Shown: positions 1 to 8,326, numbered from the stretch's first letter. The stretch: DNA of 37,877 nt from Gammaproteobacteria bacterium (GCA_003646405.1 QNFR01000013.1:1-37877), one strand, 5' to 3'. Numbers and translations are program-made. The notes: generated from the sequence alone by a model not told the origin.

Positions 1-141
1 GCCGATGTGAATCTGGTGGCATTGTGGGTCATCGGTTCGCGCGGTGAAAGAAAATATAGTTCGAAGCCGGCCGACTACCTCGATGCCGAAAACCCGGCAA
101 TACGAGGTATGGCGTCTTGGGCATTGGTAAAATCAACTTGA
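1..141 (+). CDS. 3' end of an unidentified gene (partial)
   Basis: The first frame is open from base 1 to a TGA at 139-141 and encodes 46 residues. The last part, around ENPAIRGMASWALVKS, looks like one helix pair of a HEAT-type repeat, as seen for example at the C-terminus of epoxyqueuosine reductases. This is only a resemblance over about 15 residues. The 5' part lies outside the window, so no function is assigned. It could also be a chance open frame, since 46 codons is short. Confidence 0.4.
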   Translation, partial: ADVNLVALWVIGSRGERKYSSKPADYLDAENPAIRGMASWALVKST

Positions 142-161
142 ATTTCCGCTATGCCAGGCCC

Positions 162-190
162 TGAAATATTTTAAATGACGGCTGTATAAT
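162..190 (+). promoter_or_regulatory. Possible sigma-70 promoter upstream of the DUF1329 gene
   Basis: A perfect TATAAT box lies at 185-190. The hexamer 17 bp upstream (162-167, TGAAAT) matches the -35 consensus poorly, so the promoter may need an activator. The half-site array at 210-254 lies just downstream, where a repressor would act. This is a motif reading only. Confidence 0.3.
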
Positions 191-209
191 TGGTGGCCAA
201 ACCAAATTT

Positions 210-254
210 CTGACAGACGTGTGCATGTTGTCAGGACACTGATCATGCTGACAA
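210..254. promoter_or_regulatory. Three evenly spaced alternating half-sites (operator-like)
   Basis: CTGACA at 210-215, TGTCAG at 229-234 and CTGACA at 248-253 have alternating orientation, with centres exactly 19 bp apart. The second and third extend to a perfect 7-bp inverted repeat (TTGTCAG at 228-234, CTGACAA at 248-254). The array sits between the TATAAT box at 185-190 and the ribosome binding site at 316-320, which suits a dimeric repressor binding two overlapping inverted repeats. No candidate regulator is intact nearby. Confidence 0.35.
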
Positions 255-315
255 CTCCACTAAAACTGTACCCAGCCTTAGTGGTAACTATTAAAGCCTA
301 TGCCAACGGATTGTT

Positions 316-341
316 AGGAGTTGAACATGTCTTACCAATGA
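316..341 (+). promoter_or_regulatory. Strong ribosome binding site and ATG interrupted by in-frame TGA
   Basis: AGGAG at 316-320 is 6 nt before an ATG at 327. That ATG is in the same frame as the DUF1329 gene that follows, but codon 5 (339-341) is TGA. Read through, the region gives a plausible signal-peptide start (MSYQ, stop, FLKSSLCS) continuing into the hydrophobic stretch MFVMLLLSW. A TGG to TGA change would explain it. The ATG at 366 has no comparable ribosome binding site. Confidence 0.5.
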
Positions 342-365
342 TTTTTAAAAAGTAGCTTATGCAGC

Positions 366-1643
366 ATGTTCGTGATGCTGCTTCTGTCATGGACCGGGCA
401 AACCAGCGGACAGGAAAATTACTCGAATATCTTTTCGATCGATCTGGAAAAATTGACAGAGCTAAGTCCACCTGTGGGAACCAAAATCACCAGTGAGAAC
501 GTGGATGATTACAGCGATATTATCGATAGTGTGTTGATAGAGCAGATAAAACGTGGTGATGTCGAGCTCGAGGTTGGAGAGCCGTTTTCCCTGGAGCCAC
601 ACGCCGCATACATAGCGGCCACCAACAAAGACGGAGGGCAGACAAAGCTTGGTGCTGAAGTCGGTGAGCTTCTCGACTATGTCGCGGGGAGGCCTTTTCC
701 GGATGAGCCCAGCCTGGACGATCCTCGCATGGGGGAGAAAATGGCCTGGAACATGCGCTATGCCTATGGTGGGGATAATGGCGCGATACCGGAAATGTAC
801 TGGTATTACCGTGACATGAAACAGGAAAAGCTGGAGCGTACACTGGAATTTTCGGCAAGCAAGATGAATTTTATGCATAGAGTAGTGATGGACCCCACGC
901 CGAATACCGAAGACAACAGCTATAAGTTGCAGAGCGCCATTCATCTGGAGGCGTATGAACCACCCGATGTATCGGGAACCGCGATATTACTGTTTTTTAG
1001 CGACGATGATCATGAGGTTGAGCAAGGTTGGATGTATGTGCCATTGTTACGAAGGGTGAGGAGGGTAGCCACCCAGCAGAAAACCGACTCCTTTTTGGGG
1101 AGCGACATCATGATCGAAGACTTCCTCGGATACAGTGGCAGGATAAAGGACATGACGTGGTCCTACCTGGGGGAAACTTATATTCTTCTACCGGTCTACC
1201 GACATGACGAGATGGAACTTACAGACAAAAAAGTACGCAAATACGATTATCATTTAATTGACTTCCATGGTCGGGCCGACTGTTACCCTAAAATCACCTG
1301 GCAATTGCGAAGGGCCCATATTGTCGAGGCTCAACCGCTCCGGGAAAGCCACCCAATCTCAAAGCGCCGCTTCTATGTCGATGCGCAGACAAATGTCGTA
1401 CCTTTGGGGCTGATCTATGACAAGGCCGGGGAACTCTGGAAGATTGGAATCGGCGGTGTTTCTCACCCTGATTATCATCTGGCGGAAAACAAGGGTTCTG
1501 GCGCGCCCGTGCTGGACTCCTCGGTAATGATTGACGTGCAGGCCAGGCACTGCACCACCATCCAGATGTTGACCAGGATCAATGTCAAGCGAATGAAAGT
1601 TAAGGATTTTCATCCGGGTGTGCTGAACCAGAGAGGACGTTAA
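366..1643 (+). CDS. DUF1329 family exported protein
   Basis: A 425-residue protein of the DUF1329 family (LolA/LolB-like outer-membrane-associated fold), often found beside catabolic genes for hydrophobic compounds; its molecular role is unknown. The best family signal is around residues 220-278, with a conserved pattern of MYVPLLRRVRRV followed by a D-D-x-L-G-Y-type segment (EDFLGYSGRI) and WSYLGE. The first residues (MFVMLLLSW) form a hydrophobic core lacking the usual charged n-region. The better ribosome binding site and start lie at 316-329 but are separated by an in-frame TGA at 339-341, so the true N-terminus may be broken. It stands alone, about 200 bp before an LLM monooxygenase on the same strand. 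Family assignment is fairly firm; whether the gene is functional is open. Confidence 0.75.
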   Translation: MFVMLLLSWTGQTSGQENYSNIFSIDLEKLTELSPPVGTKITSENVDDYSDIIDSVLIEQIKRGDVELEVGEPFSLEPHAAYIAATNKDGGQTKLGAEVGELLDYVAGRPFPDEPSLDDPRMGEKMAWNMRYAYGGDNGAIPEMYWYYRDMKQEKLERTLEFSASKMNFMHRVVMDPTPNTEDNSYKLQSAIHLEAYEPPDVSGTAILLFFSDDDHEVEQGWMYVPLLRRVRRVATQQKTDSFLGSDIMIEDFLGYSGRIKDMTWSYLGETYILLPVYRHDEMELTDKKVRKYDYHLIDFHGRADCYPKITWQLRRAHIVEAQPLRESHPISKRRFYVDAQTNVVPLGLIYDKAGELWKIGIGGVSHPDYHLAENKGSGAPVLDSSVMIDVQARHCTTIQMLTRINVKRMKVKDFHPGVLNQRGR

Positions 1644-1676
1644 TCAGGCTTGAGGCAACAACTACTGGCATGGTGT

Positions 1677-1707
1677 TTGCTGAGTGGTACGGTGCTTGCC
1701 ATATAAT
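1677..1707 (+). promoter_or_regulatory. Weak candidate promoter before the first LLM gene
   Basis: A TATAAT hexamer lies at 1702-1707. The nearest -35-like hexamer is TTGCTG at 1677-1682, with a long 19-bp spacer. It is about 135 bp upstream of the LLM start. The -10 is good and the -35 poor, so the call is tentative. Confidence 0.2.
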
Positions 1708-1841
1708 GGGTAGTATCGGTTGATACGCAGTGCATGTCTCGATGAGGCAGCGTGATCCGGATGGCAGTCGATGAACGATGTAGTCCCGACCGTAGGTAGC
1801 TGTGTCTTGCGATCGAATCAACGTAACCTTGAGGGCTTCTA

Positions 1842-2852
1842 ATGCTTCCCGTCGGATACTTCCCCTGTAGTCGAGCTACTCCCAGCGGCGAAAATGTCGA
1901 CCGCTTGATTGACGAAATACTGGAGCAGGCTAAACTTTGCGAAAAAAATAGGTATGACGGCTTTTACTTTACCGAGCATCATCAACAGGAAGACGGTTAC
2001 CTGCCCAACCCTGTTTTGATGGCCGGGCTGGTGGGCGCTCGTACTACACGTCTCAATGTGGGCACCTGCGTCGCTATCGCACCGCTGTACCACCCGGTCC
2101 GTCTGGCAGAAGATTGCGCAGTGATCGACGCGGCTACCAAAGGTCGCTTTCGCCTCGCCCTGGGTATTGGCTACCAGGACGTTGACTTCGAGGCTTTTGG
2201 TGTCGACCCAAAACAACGGGTTCGACGTACCGAAGAAACCTTCAGTACGTTACGGGATGCATGGGCGGGTAAAAAAGTTAGTGCCCTGTCGTCGGACTAT
2301 CAATTCAAAGACGTATCGGTCACCCCTAGACCGTACCAGTCAAACCCCGGTATCTGGTTTGCCGCATGGAGTAAGCCCGGCGTAAAACGCGCGGCGCGCA
2401 TCGCCGATGGCTGGGTTGTCGATCCGGTCCAGTCTATATCCGTCATCAAGGTACAAACCGATCTGTACCGGGAAGAATGTGCAAAAGTTGGTCGCAAACC
2501 TTTTGTGTGTCTGATGCGAGATGTCGTTATTGGCGACTCTGTTGAGCAGGCCAGGGCCCTCGCTGAACCCACCATGGAAACCCTGCGCTGGTATTTCGAA
2601 CACGGTGTTTATGTACCTGACGAACACATTGGCCAGGTGTCGAGTGTTAAGAACCTGACGTTTGACATTGCCGCCAAAGATCGCATCATTCATGGTGATG
2701 CCAGCGCGATATTCGAGCAACTGGGTCGTTTTAAAGAAATTATTAAGCCGGACTACCTGATTATCCGTATGCGCCACCCAGGTGGACCCGCCCAGCAGCA
2801 GGCACTTGATGATATCCACAGGTTTGGTGAGCAAGTAATACCCCATTTATAA
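1842..2852 (+). CDS. LLM class flavin-dependent monooxygenase (luciferase-like)
   Basis: A 336-residue TIM-barrel protein of the bacterial luciferase-like family, which uses reduced flavin (FMN or F420) and often O2. Family hallmarks are FTEHHQQEDGY (residues 43-53), TTRLNVGTCV (68-77), PLYHPVRLAEDCAVIDAATKGR (near 81-102) and the LGIGYQDVDFEAFG segment (107-120). GAGGG lies 6 nt before the ATG. It heads a + strand series with an acyl-CoA dehydrogenase 97 bp and a CoA-transferase farther downstream. Family members include Baeyer-Villiger type II and alkanal monooxygenases, so oxygenation of a ketone or aldehyde ahead of CoA activation is a reasonable inference. The substrate cannot be read from the sequence. 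Confidence 0.85.
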   Translation: MLPVGYFPCSRATPSGENVDRLIDEILEQAKLCEKNRYDGFYFTEHHQQEDGYLPNPVLMAGLVGARTTRLNVGTCVAIAPLYHPVRLAEDCAVIDAATKGRFRLALGIGYQDVDFEAFGVDPKQRVRRTEETFSTLRDAWAGKKVSALSSDYQFKDVSVTPRPYQSNPGIWFAAWSKPGVKRAARIADGWVVDPVQSISVIKVQTDLYREECAKVGRKPFVCLMRDVVIGDSVEQARALAEPTMETLRWYFEHGVYVPDEHIGQVSSVKNLTFDIAAKDRIIHGDASAIFEQLGRFKEIIKPDYLIIRMRHPGGPAQQQALDDIHRFGEQVIPHL

Positions 2853-2949
2853 ACGCCCTGGGGAACATAACATCTAAAACGGGAGGCCAAAGAGGGCATG
2901 ATATGGACCACACACAATCCCCTGCGCATAATGTAAAAGGAGAAAGACC

Positions 2950-4101
2950 ATGAGTGACGCAAACGAACAAGAAAACATCATTTTGGATGCTCTGGAGCGG
3001 TTTTTGACCACCGAGGTTGAACCCTTTGTCCATGATCTGGAATCCAAGGACGAATACCCCCACGAGATCGTCGAAAAAATGAAGGAGATGGGGCTGTTCG
3101 GCTGCATCATCAAGGAAGAATATGGTGGGCTGGGACTTTCGACCACGACCTATGCCAAAATTGTTATCCGCATTACCCGTAGTTGGATGTCGCTGTCGGG
3201 CATTATCAATTCGCACCTTATCATGGCCTCGGCGGTACAACGCCATGGCACTGAGGCGCAAAAGAAAAAATATCTTCCCCGGTTCGCCACAGGAGAACTG
3301 CGCGGCGGTGTCGGCCTCACCGAACCCGATTGCGGCACCGATTTGCAGGCGGTCCGCACCACCGCCCGGCGCGAGGGTGACCACTACGTGGTGAACGGTA
3401 CTAAAACCTGGATTACCAACTCCATGTATGGCAATTGTCTGGCCCTGCTGGTCAAAACCGATACATCTGCCGAACCACGTCATCGCGGTATGAGCCTTTT
3501 TATTGCCGAGAAAGGTGAAGGGTTTATCGTCGCGCGTAAACTGGAAAAACTGGGTTACCGTGGCATTGATACCTGCGAGCTGGTTTTTCAGGATTACAAG
3601 GTTCCGGCGGATTGTTTGATCAGCGGGAAAGAGGGGCGTGGACTGCAACAGATTCTTTCCGGGCTTGAACTTGGTCGGATCAACGTCGCTGCGCGCGGTG
3701 TCGGGGTTGCCCAGGCGGCGCGGGATTTGGCGGTCGCCTATTCGCAGGTTCGCAAAACTTTTGGCAAGCCAATCTGCGAACATCAGGCGGTGCAGATGAT
3801 GCTGGCCGAAATGGCCATCCGCGCTGAATCGGGTCGTCTGTTGACCGAAGCGGCGGCGGCCGCCTATGATAGCGGCGAGCGTTGCGACATGGAGGCCGGT
3901 ATGGCCAAGTATGCCGCAACCGAGGCGGCGCAGAGCAACGCGATTGATTGCATGCGCGTTCATGGTGCCTACGGGTATTCCAAGGAATATGATGTGGAGC
4001 GGCTGTATCGCGACGCGCCCTTGTTAGTGATGGGTGAGGGCACCAACGAGTTGCAGCGTATTATCATCGCCAAACAACTGGTTGAAAGAAACCCGGCATG
4101 A
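2950..4101 (+). CDS. Acyl-CoA dehydrogenase (MCAD-type catalytic base)
   Basis: A 383-residue FAD flavoprotein that would introduce a 2,3-double bond in an acyl-CoA and pass electrons to ETF. N-terminal helical, central beta and C-terminal helical domains are recognisable: VGLTEPDCGTDLQAVRT (near residue 118), TKTWITNS, then RKTFGKPICEHQAVQ and the final YGYSKEYDVERLYRDA. The C-terminal GEGTNELQR puts a Glu at 363 in the position of the MCAD-type catalytic base, so it looks active. GGAGA lies 7 nt before the ATG. It is followed 32 bp later by a CaiB-type CoA-transferase, which could supply its CoA ester. Chain length or branching preference is not inferable. Confidence 0.88.
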   Translation: MSDANEQENIILDALERFLTTEVEPFVHDLESKDEYPHEIVEKMKEMGLFGCIIKEEYGGLGLSTTTYAKIVIRITRSWMSLSGIINSHLIMASAVQRHGTEAQKKKYLPRFATGELRGGVGLTEPDCGTDLQAVRTTARREGDHYVVNGTKTWITNSMYGNCLALLVKTDTSAEPRHRGMSLFIAEKGEGFIVARKLEKLGYRGIDTCELVFQDYKVPADCLISGKEGRGLQQILSGLELGRINVAARGVGVAQAARDLAVAYSQVRKTFGKPICEHQAVQMMLAEMAIRAESGRLLTEAAAAAYDSGERCDMEAGMAKYAATEAAQSNAIDCMRVHGAYGYSKEYDVERLYRDAPLLVMGEGTNELQRIIIAKQLVERNPA

Positions 4102-4133
4102 CCTTGCCGCTTGATGAAAAGGAATAATATCAA

Positions 4134-5303
4134 ATGAAACTCAGCGGTATTAAAGTATTGGACCTGTCACTTTTTTTACCTGGCCCCTTACTGACCCAAA
4201 TGATGGCGGACCACGGCGCGGAAGTGATTAAGCTGGAACCTGTTAACGGCGGTGAGCCCAATCGGGAAATCGGTCCAAAACGTGGAGATACATCCGTATA
4301 TTTTATCAACACACACAGAGGGAAAAAGAGTATCCAGGTTGATCTGAAGACAGAGGAGGGCAGGGAGTTGGCCCTGCGCCTTAGTGCGGAATGTGATGTT
4401 GTGATCGAGGCGTTCCGGCCGGGTGTTATCGATCGCCTGGGAATGGACTATGAATCTGTAAAAGCACGTAACCCCGGTGTAATTTATGCGTCGCTTTCTG
4501 CATTCGGGCAAGACGGTCCTTATGTGAAAAAGCCTGCGCATGATCTGGCAACTGAGGCTTATGCGGGTATTTTAAGTGTCAACCTTGGTTTTGATGGCAA
4601 ACCGGCCATCCCGGCAATCGCCAATGCGGATATGCTGACTTCCACGATAGGGCTTTCTGCAGTTCTGATGGCATTACTGCGGCGAAAAGATACAAACGAA
4701 GGCGACTACATTGATCTAGCCATGATGGATACCCTGATGGCTTGTATTCCCAATAACATGGGCCCTGTATTCACGGAAAAAAAGGCACCCGTCGTCAAGG
4801 ATGAAAGAACCTGGGGTGGCTACGCCATGTACAATATTTACGAGACTCTGGATGAAAGATATATTGTGCTCGGAGCAACAGAAATGCATTTTGCCAAGGA
4901 ATTACTGACGAAACTGCAGAGACCTGACCTGATACCGTTCTGTGAGCCACCGCCAGGACCAACACAAGATCCTGTTAAAGAGTTTTTTATAGAAACTTTT
5001 CTGACAAAAACACAAGCAGAGTGGGTTGCATGGTTCGAGGGGTTGAATGTTGCATTTGCGCCAGTGAAAGACTTGAGAGAAGCAGCTGATGATCCACAGA
5101 TCAGGGCGCGCGCAATGATAGTTGAAGACGAGTCCGGAATGGAGCATATCGGCATCCCGATAAAATTCAGGAACGAACCGGGTGTGATCAACTTTGAGGC
5201 ACCTGCATTAGGCGCCCACAATATAGAGATGGCACGCCGGGTAGGGTTTGATGAGAACGAGATACAGTCGATGAAAGATAAAGGTGTTTTCGGCAAGCTG
5301 TAG
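4134..5303 (+). CDS. CaiB/BaiF family (class III) CoA-transferase
   Basis: A 389-residue class III CoA-transferase, of the family that moves CoA between carboxylic acids through an aspartyl-CoA anhydride. Seen are the N-terminal LSGIKVLDLSLFLPGPLLTQ, the ADHGAEVIKLEPVNGGEPNR dinucleotide-like CoA-binding start, SLSAFGQDGPY (residues 121-130) and the catalytic Asp at about 166 (IANADMLTS). Usual family length is 380-450, so it is complete. AGGA is 11 nt upstream, a rather long spacing. It follows the acyl-CoA dehydrogenase by 32 bp and is probably co-transcribed. The donor and acceptor acids are unknown. The gene is visibly more A/T-rich than the nuo region. Confidence 0.88.
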   Translation: MKLSGIKVLDLSLFLPGPLLTQMMADHGAEVIKLEPVNGGEPNREIGPKRGDTSVYFINTHRGKKSIQVDLKTEEGRELALRLSAECDVVIEAFRPGVIDRLGMDYESVKARNPGVIYASLSAFGQDGPYVKKPAHDLATEAYAGILSVNLGFDGKPAIPAIANADMLTSTIGLSAVLMALLRRKDTNEGDYIDLAMMDTLMACIPNNMGPVFTEKKAPVVKDERTWGGYAMYNIYETLDERYIVLGATEMHFAKELLTKLQRPDLIPFCEPPPGPTQDPVKEFFIETFLTKTQAEWVAWFEGLNVAFAPVKDLREAADDPQIRARAMIVEDESGMEHIGIPIKFRNEPGVINFEAPALGAHNIEMARRVGFDENEIQSMKDKGVFGKL

Positions 5304-5717
5304 ACTGGCTGTAGAGTAGGAGAGGAGCAACAGCCGGCTGAGCGGAGGCCGCAGCGGTGGACCGCCACCCCTATGCTTTGCTGTCGGCGACTTGTTAGTT
5401 GGCTTATACGGTGTTAGATTGACGACGGTTCAAGATTTTTATTTTTACCTGTCAGGCGACCAATTTAAGCGTTGGAAAATATGTATCTAATCATAGATGT
5501 GGTGCAGGAGCGAGGAGCAAGTTTTTCCCCTGGAAATTCTACCGGGTGTTCGCTTTGTCATAAAGTCTCGCGTATAGACTAACGAGGAATTTGTCGCATT
5601 GTCCCCTGGTGAAATTGGTTCATAGGTGCAAACGCTCGATCACCGTCATTTATCGGAAGGTGAAAGGGGTTTTCCGGCCAAATAACCGCAAACATAATAG
5701 TAACTGAGGAAAGTAAC
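5304..5717. other. Gene-free 414-bp stretch
   Basis: No convincing gene here. There is a perfect 10-bp palindrome CAGCCGGCTG (about 5331-5340), a small GGTGG/CCACC hairpin near 5355-5368 without a T-run, and a weak promoter-like TTGACG at 5419-5424. A 33-codon frame at 5481-5582 contains a C-x-x-C-H motif but has no good ribosome binding site. The 3' end holds GAGGAAAG before the ABM start. Confidence 0.4.
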
Positions 5718-6047
5718 ATGTCATCAGACAAACAAAATGCATTATCAACACCCAATGACTCGGTTTTTGTCATACTCAGCATGCAGGTAGACCTCGCGAA
5801 AATGGATGAATTCCTTATCATGATGCGCGAGGCAGTAGAGGATACGCGCGCCTGGGAAGGCTGCCAGATGCTTGATATCTATGTGGATCAGGATAAGCCG
5901 GGTCGCGTCGTATTTTATGAAATATGGACCAGCAGAGACGAGTATGAAACGTACTTCAAGTGGCGTGAGGATGCGGGATTTATAGAAAAAATGGCGGACT
6001 TCATAACCTCTGAACTGGATATCTCCTTTTTATCCAAGGAAGGTTGA
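5718..6047 (+). CDS. ABM-domain (quinol-type) monooxygenase
   Basis: A 109-residue protein with an antibiotic biosynthesis monooxygenase (ABM) ferredoxin-like domain, in residues of about 18-105. Seen are the beta strand VFVILSMQVDLAKMDEFLIMM, the segment DTRAWEGCQMLDIYVDQD, VVFYEIWTSRDEYETYFKW and a terminal strand. Family members act as dimers and oxidise quinols or aromatic polyketides without a cofactor, but many are of unknown function. The first 17 residues are a polar extension. GAGG lies 8 nt before the ATG. It is 414 bp from the preceding CoA-transferase, so it is likely a separate transcript, and it converges on the - strand LLM gene. Confidence 0.8.
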   Translation: MSSDKQNALSTPNDSVFVILSMQVDLAKMDEFLIMMREAVEDTRAWEGCQMLDIYVDQDKPGRVVFYEIWTSRDEYETYFKWREDAGFIEKMADFITSELDISFLSKEG

Positions 6048-6187
6048 CCACCCGGCAGGCGGGGCGAAACCGCTTGTTGAGCCTCGCAGGCCTGGACAAA
6101 TTTTCTTGACAGCCCCCACTGGTCGAGCTGAACGCAACGTTTGATGGCAGTCAGACGGTTACCAGAACCTCAACAGATTCGTATTCC

Positions 6188-7228
6188 TCAATTAGCGAAT
6201 TTCCTGACCTCGGGCATAACGTATTCAGAAAACAACTCCATGCTTTTTCTCGTTTGGTCAGGGTGTGCCCCCGGAAGAGCCATGATCAATACAAAGTGGG
6301 TAATCCGGGTTTCTTCATAACATTTTCGCAAACCTTCGATAACCGTTTCGGTATCGCCAATAACTGCAGCTCGTCCAAAAATGGAGCAGGCCTGATCCTC
6401 TTCAATTTCTTTCGGAGAAGGAACGGCCATTGTTGCAGCGCCGTCACCAGTTTGATCCCCTGACTCCTCAGCCCAGGCCTGATATTCACTAACTACATGG
6501 TGTAGCGGTTGCGCGCAGTCTTTCCAGGCTTGTTCATTACTGTCTGCTACATAACAGGTTAGCAAGAGGGCGATACTATGGTCTTCCTCTTTCCGGCCAT
6601 GCCGATTTAGTGCCTCAACATACTTCTCTGCATGCCCCGGCGCCCCGATCGAAGCCATATGGCAACCAAGACGCGCGGCCCGGTCCAGTTGCTTGTCATT
6701 ACGAGCGCCCACCCAGATTGGGAAGTTCCGCTGTATCGGAGGCGGTATAATCTCTATGTCGTGAACTTGAGTGAAGCGGCCGTCCAGCGTGACTTTTTCT
6801 CCCGACAACAATTGCTGAACCAACGGCAATGCTTCCTGAAATCGCGGGCCGCGCTCCTGGGTCGGAATTCCCATGCCGGTGAATTCTCCGGGGCGATATC
6901 CGAGGCCCAAACCTAAATCAAAACGCCCGTTTGAAATTATATCCACCGTCGCAACATCTTCGGCAACTCGCACCGGGTTATGTAAGGGCAAAAGCAGCAC
7001 GTATGTACCAATGCGTATGGTTGTTGTACGGGCCGCTATAGCTGCCGCGATAGGCAGGAGCGAGGGAGCATAGCCATCATCCACAAAGTGATGCTCGCTC
7101 AACCACACGTGATCGTAACTTAAACCCTCAGCGGAGACGGCAAGTTCCATCTCTGATTCATAGAACTCAGCCCATGGTACGCGATTAAAGTCCGGGTTTC
7201 TAAAGCAAAATAACAAACCAATATCCAT
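6188..7228 (-). CDS. Second LLM class flavin-dependent monooxygenase
   Basis: A 346-residue luciferase-like monooxygenase. Hallmarks are MDIGLLFCFRNP at the start, WLSEHHFVDDGYAPS (residues 42-56), TTTIRIGTYVLLLPLHNPVR (68-87), VDIISNGRFDLGLGLGYRPGEF (95-116) and a FPIWVGARND segment. It shares the general architecture of the LLM gene at 1842 but diverges clearly in sequence, so it is not a recent duplicate. It is the last gene of the - strand series, separated by 252 bp (with a large inverted repeat) from the crotonase upstream. AAGG is about 11 nt before the start. The role is inferred to be oxygenation of a catabolic intermediate; the substrate is unknown. Confidence 0.85.
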   Translation of the reverse strand: MDIGLLFCFRNPDFNRVPWAEFYESEMELAVSAEGLSYDHVWLSEHHFVDDGYAPSLLPIAAAIAARTTTIRIGTYVLLLPLHNPVRVAEDVATVDIISNGRFDLGLGLGYRPGEFTGMGIPTQERGPRFQEALPLVQQLLSGEKVTLDGRFTQVHDIEIIPPPIQRNFPIWVGARNDKQLDRAARLGCHMASIGAPGHAEKYVEALNRHGRKEEDHSIALLLTCYVADSNEQAWKDCAQPLHHVVSEYQAWAEESGDQTGDGAATMAVPSPKEIEEDQACSIFGRAAVIGDTETVIEGLRKCYEETRITHFVLIMALPGAHPDQTRKSMELFSEYVMPEVRKFAN

Positions 7229-7276
7229 TTCAATACACCTTTTCAGTTATAATTTATAGTTTTTGAATTCATTATT

Positions 7277-7414
7277 CTAACCACCTGATTCATTCAAGAA
7301 CGGCGTCAGCCAGGCGATTCAAGGCAATGCACGGTCGGGCACAATGCCATCGAACCGACGCCTTGCCTCTAACGGCTTGTGGGCTTGCTGATCCTCAAAT
7401 ATTCAGGTGGTTAG
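7277..7414. repeat. 138-bp nested inverted-repeat element
   Basis: A perfect 12-bp terminal inverted repeat (CTAACCACCTGA at 7277-7288, TCAGGTGGTTAG at 7403-7414) encloses three further nested pairs: TCAGC 7306-7310 with GCTGA 7387-7391, CAAGGC 7320-7325 with GCCTTG 7360-7365, and GTCGG 7334-7338 with CCGAC 7355-7359. The inner loop is 16 nt. Size and CTAAC/GTTAG ends recall integron attC sites or a MITE, but neither is proven. It fills the 252-bp gap (7229-7480) between the crotonase and LLM genes; the rest of the gap is A/T-rich with no gene. Confidence 0.55.
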
Positions 7415-7480
7415 GGCCCTGGATAACCACTATTGAAAAAATACCATAAAGACAGCACTTGTAACTAATGTTTAAATATT

Positions 7481-8284
7481 TTATTGCGCTGATGGAAAAT
7501 TCGGCGCCCTCTTCTCGCGAACAGCAGCGACACCTTCTTTCGCATCATCGCCCAGGAAATTTAGCATTTCCTCGCGTAATGATGCATCAAAAACAGGTGA
7601 GGCCATTTTCATCCAACCATTTAATGCGTTCTTTGTGCCGTTAATCGCATTCTGGCTGCCTTCAGCCAATTGATTTGCAACTCTAAATGCTTCATCCATC
7701 AGTTCATCATGTGGCACACACAAACTAACCATGCCCATCTTTTCGGCTTGTTCGCCATTAATGAATTCAGCCGTCATTAAATAGTATTTCGCCTTCGCCA
7801 TACCGCACAGCAGTGGCCATATAATAGCCGCATGATCACCCGCTGCAACTCCCAGCTTAACGTGCCCATCTGTAAATTTACCTTTTTCTTTGGAAATAAT
7901 ACTGATGTCTGCCAACAGCGCAACAACCAGCCCCGCGCCAACTGCAACGCCGTTAATAGCGGAAATAATGGGCTTTTCAAAACCCAGAATGTTATAAACC
8001 AAATCCCCCGCTTCCTGACGAACGCGCTCTATTGCCTTTGGGTTGCCAACCATGCCAGAAACCCAATCCAGGTCACCACCAGCAGAAAATGCACGGTCAC
8101 CCGCACCCGTTACAACAACATTTTTAACTGAATCATCTTCTTGAATAACGGCCCAAATTTTTGTGAGCTCCCAATGTAACCTCGCATTGGTTGCGTTCAT
8201 TACATCAGGTCTATTAAGGGTCATTAATAAAACACCATTGCCCTGTGGTTCAAATAATAAATGTTGAAAATCTTTATATTCCAT
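7481..8284 (-). CDS. Enoyl-CoA hydratase/isomerase (crotonase family)
   Basis: A 267-residue crotonase-fold protein. Seen are the N-terminal LLFEPQGNGVLLMTLNRPDVMNA-type strand pair, FSAGGDLDWVSG (oxyanion hole), INGVAVGAGLVVALLADISI (second oxyanion half) and the FTDGHVKLGVAAGDHAAIIW stretch. At the place of the usual catalytic Glu of hydratases the sequence reads D-G-H-V, so reaction specificity is uncertain. The ATG at 8284 is preferred because GAGA lies just before it; an in-frame ATG at 8299 has no ribosome binding site. It follows the acyl-CoA dehydrogenase by about 40 bp and likely hydrates or isomerises its product. Confidence 0.85.
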   Translation of the reverse strand: MEYKDFQHLLFEPQGNGVLLMTLNRPDVMNATNARLHWELTKIWAVIQEDDSVKNVVVTGAGDRAFSAGGDLDWVSGMVGNPKAIERVRQEAGDLVYNILGFEKPIISAINGVAVGAGLVVALLADISIISKEKGKFTDGHVKLGVAAGDHAAIIWPLLCGMAKAKYYLMTAEFINGEQAEKMGMVSLCVPHDELMDEAFRVANQLAEGSQNAINGTKNALNGWMKMASPVFDASLREEMLNFLGDDAKEGVAAVREKRAPNFPSAQ

Positions 8285-8326
8285 AATCTTATCTCTCATT
8301 CATAGTTCATAATTGGTGTAAAAATA

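Noticed and set aside
2761-3963. 400-codon open frame on the - strand
   Set aside because: It lies antisense to the well-supported acyl-CoA dehydrogenase and the end of the LLM gene, with no family similarity; a codon-bias shadow.
5481-5582. 33-codon frame with a C-x-x-C-H (heme c-like) motif
   Set aside because: No proper ribosome binding site, no signal peptide, and one CxxCH in a short random frame is not rare.
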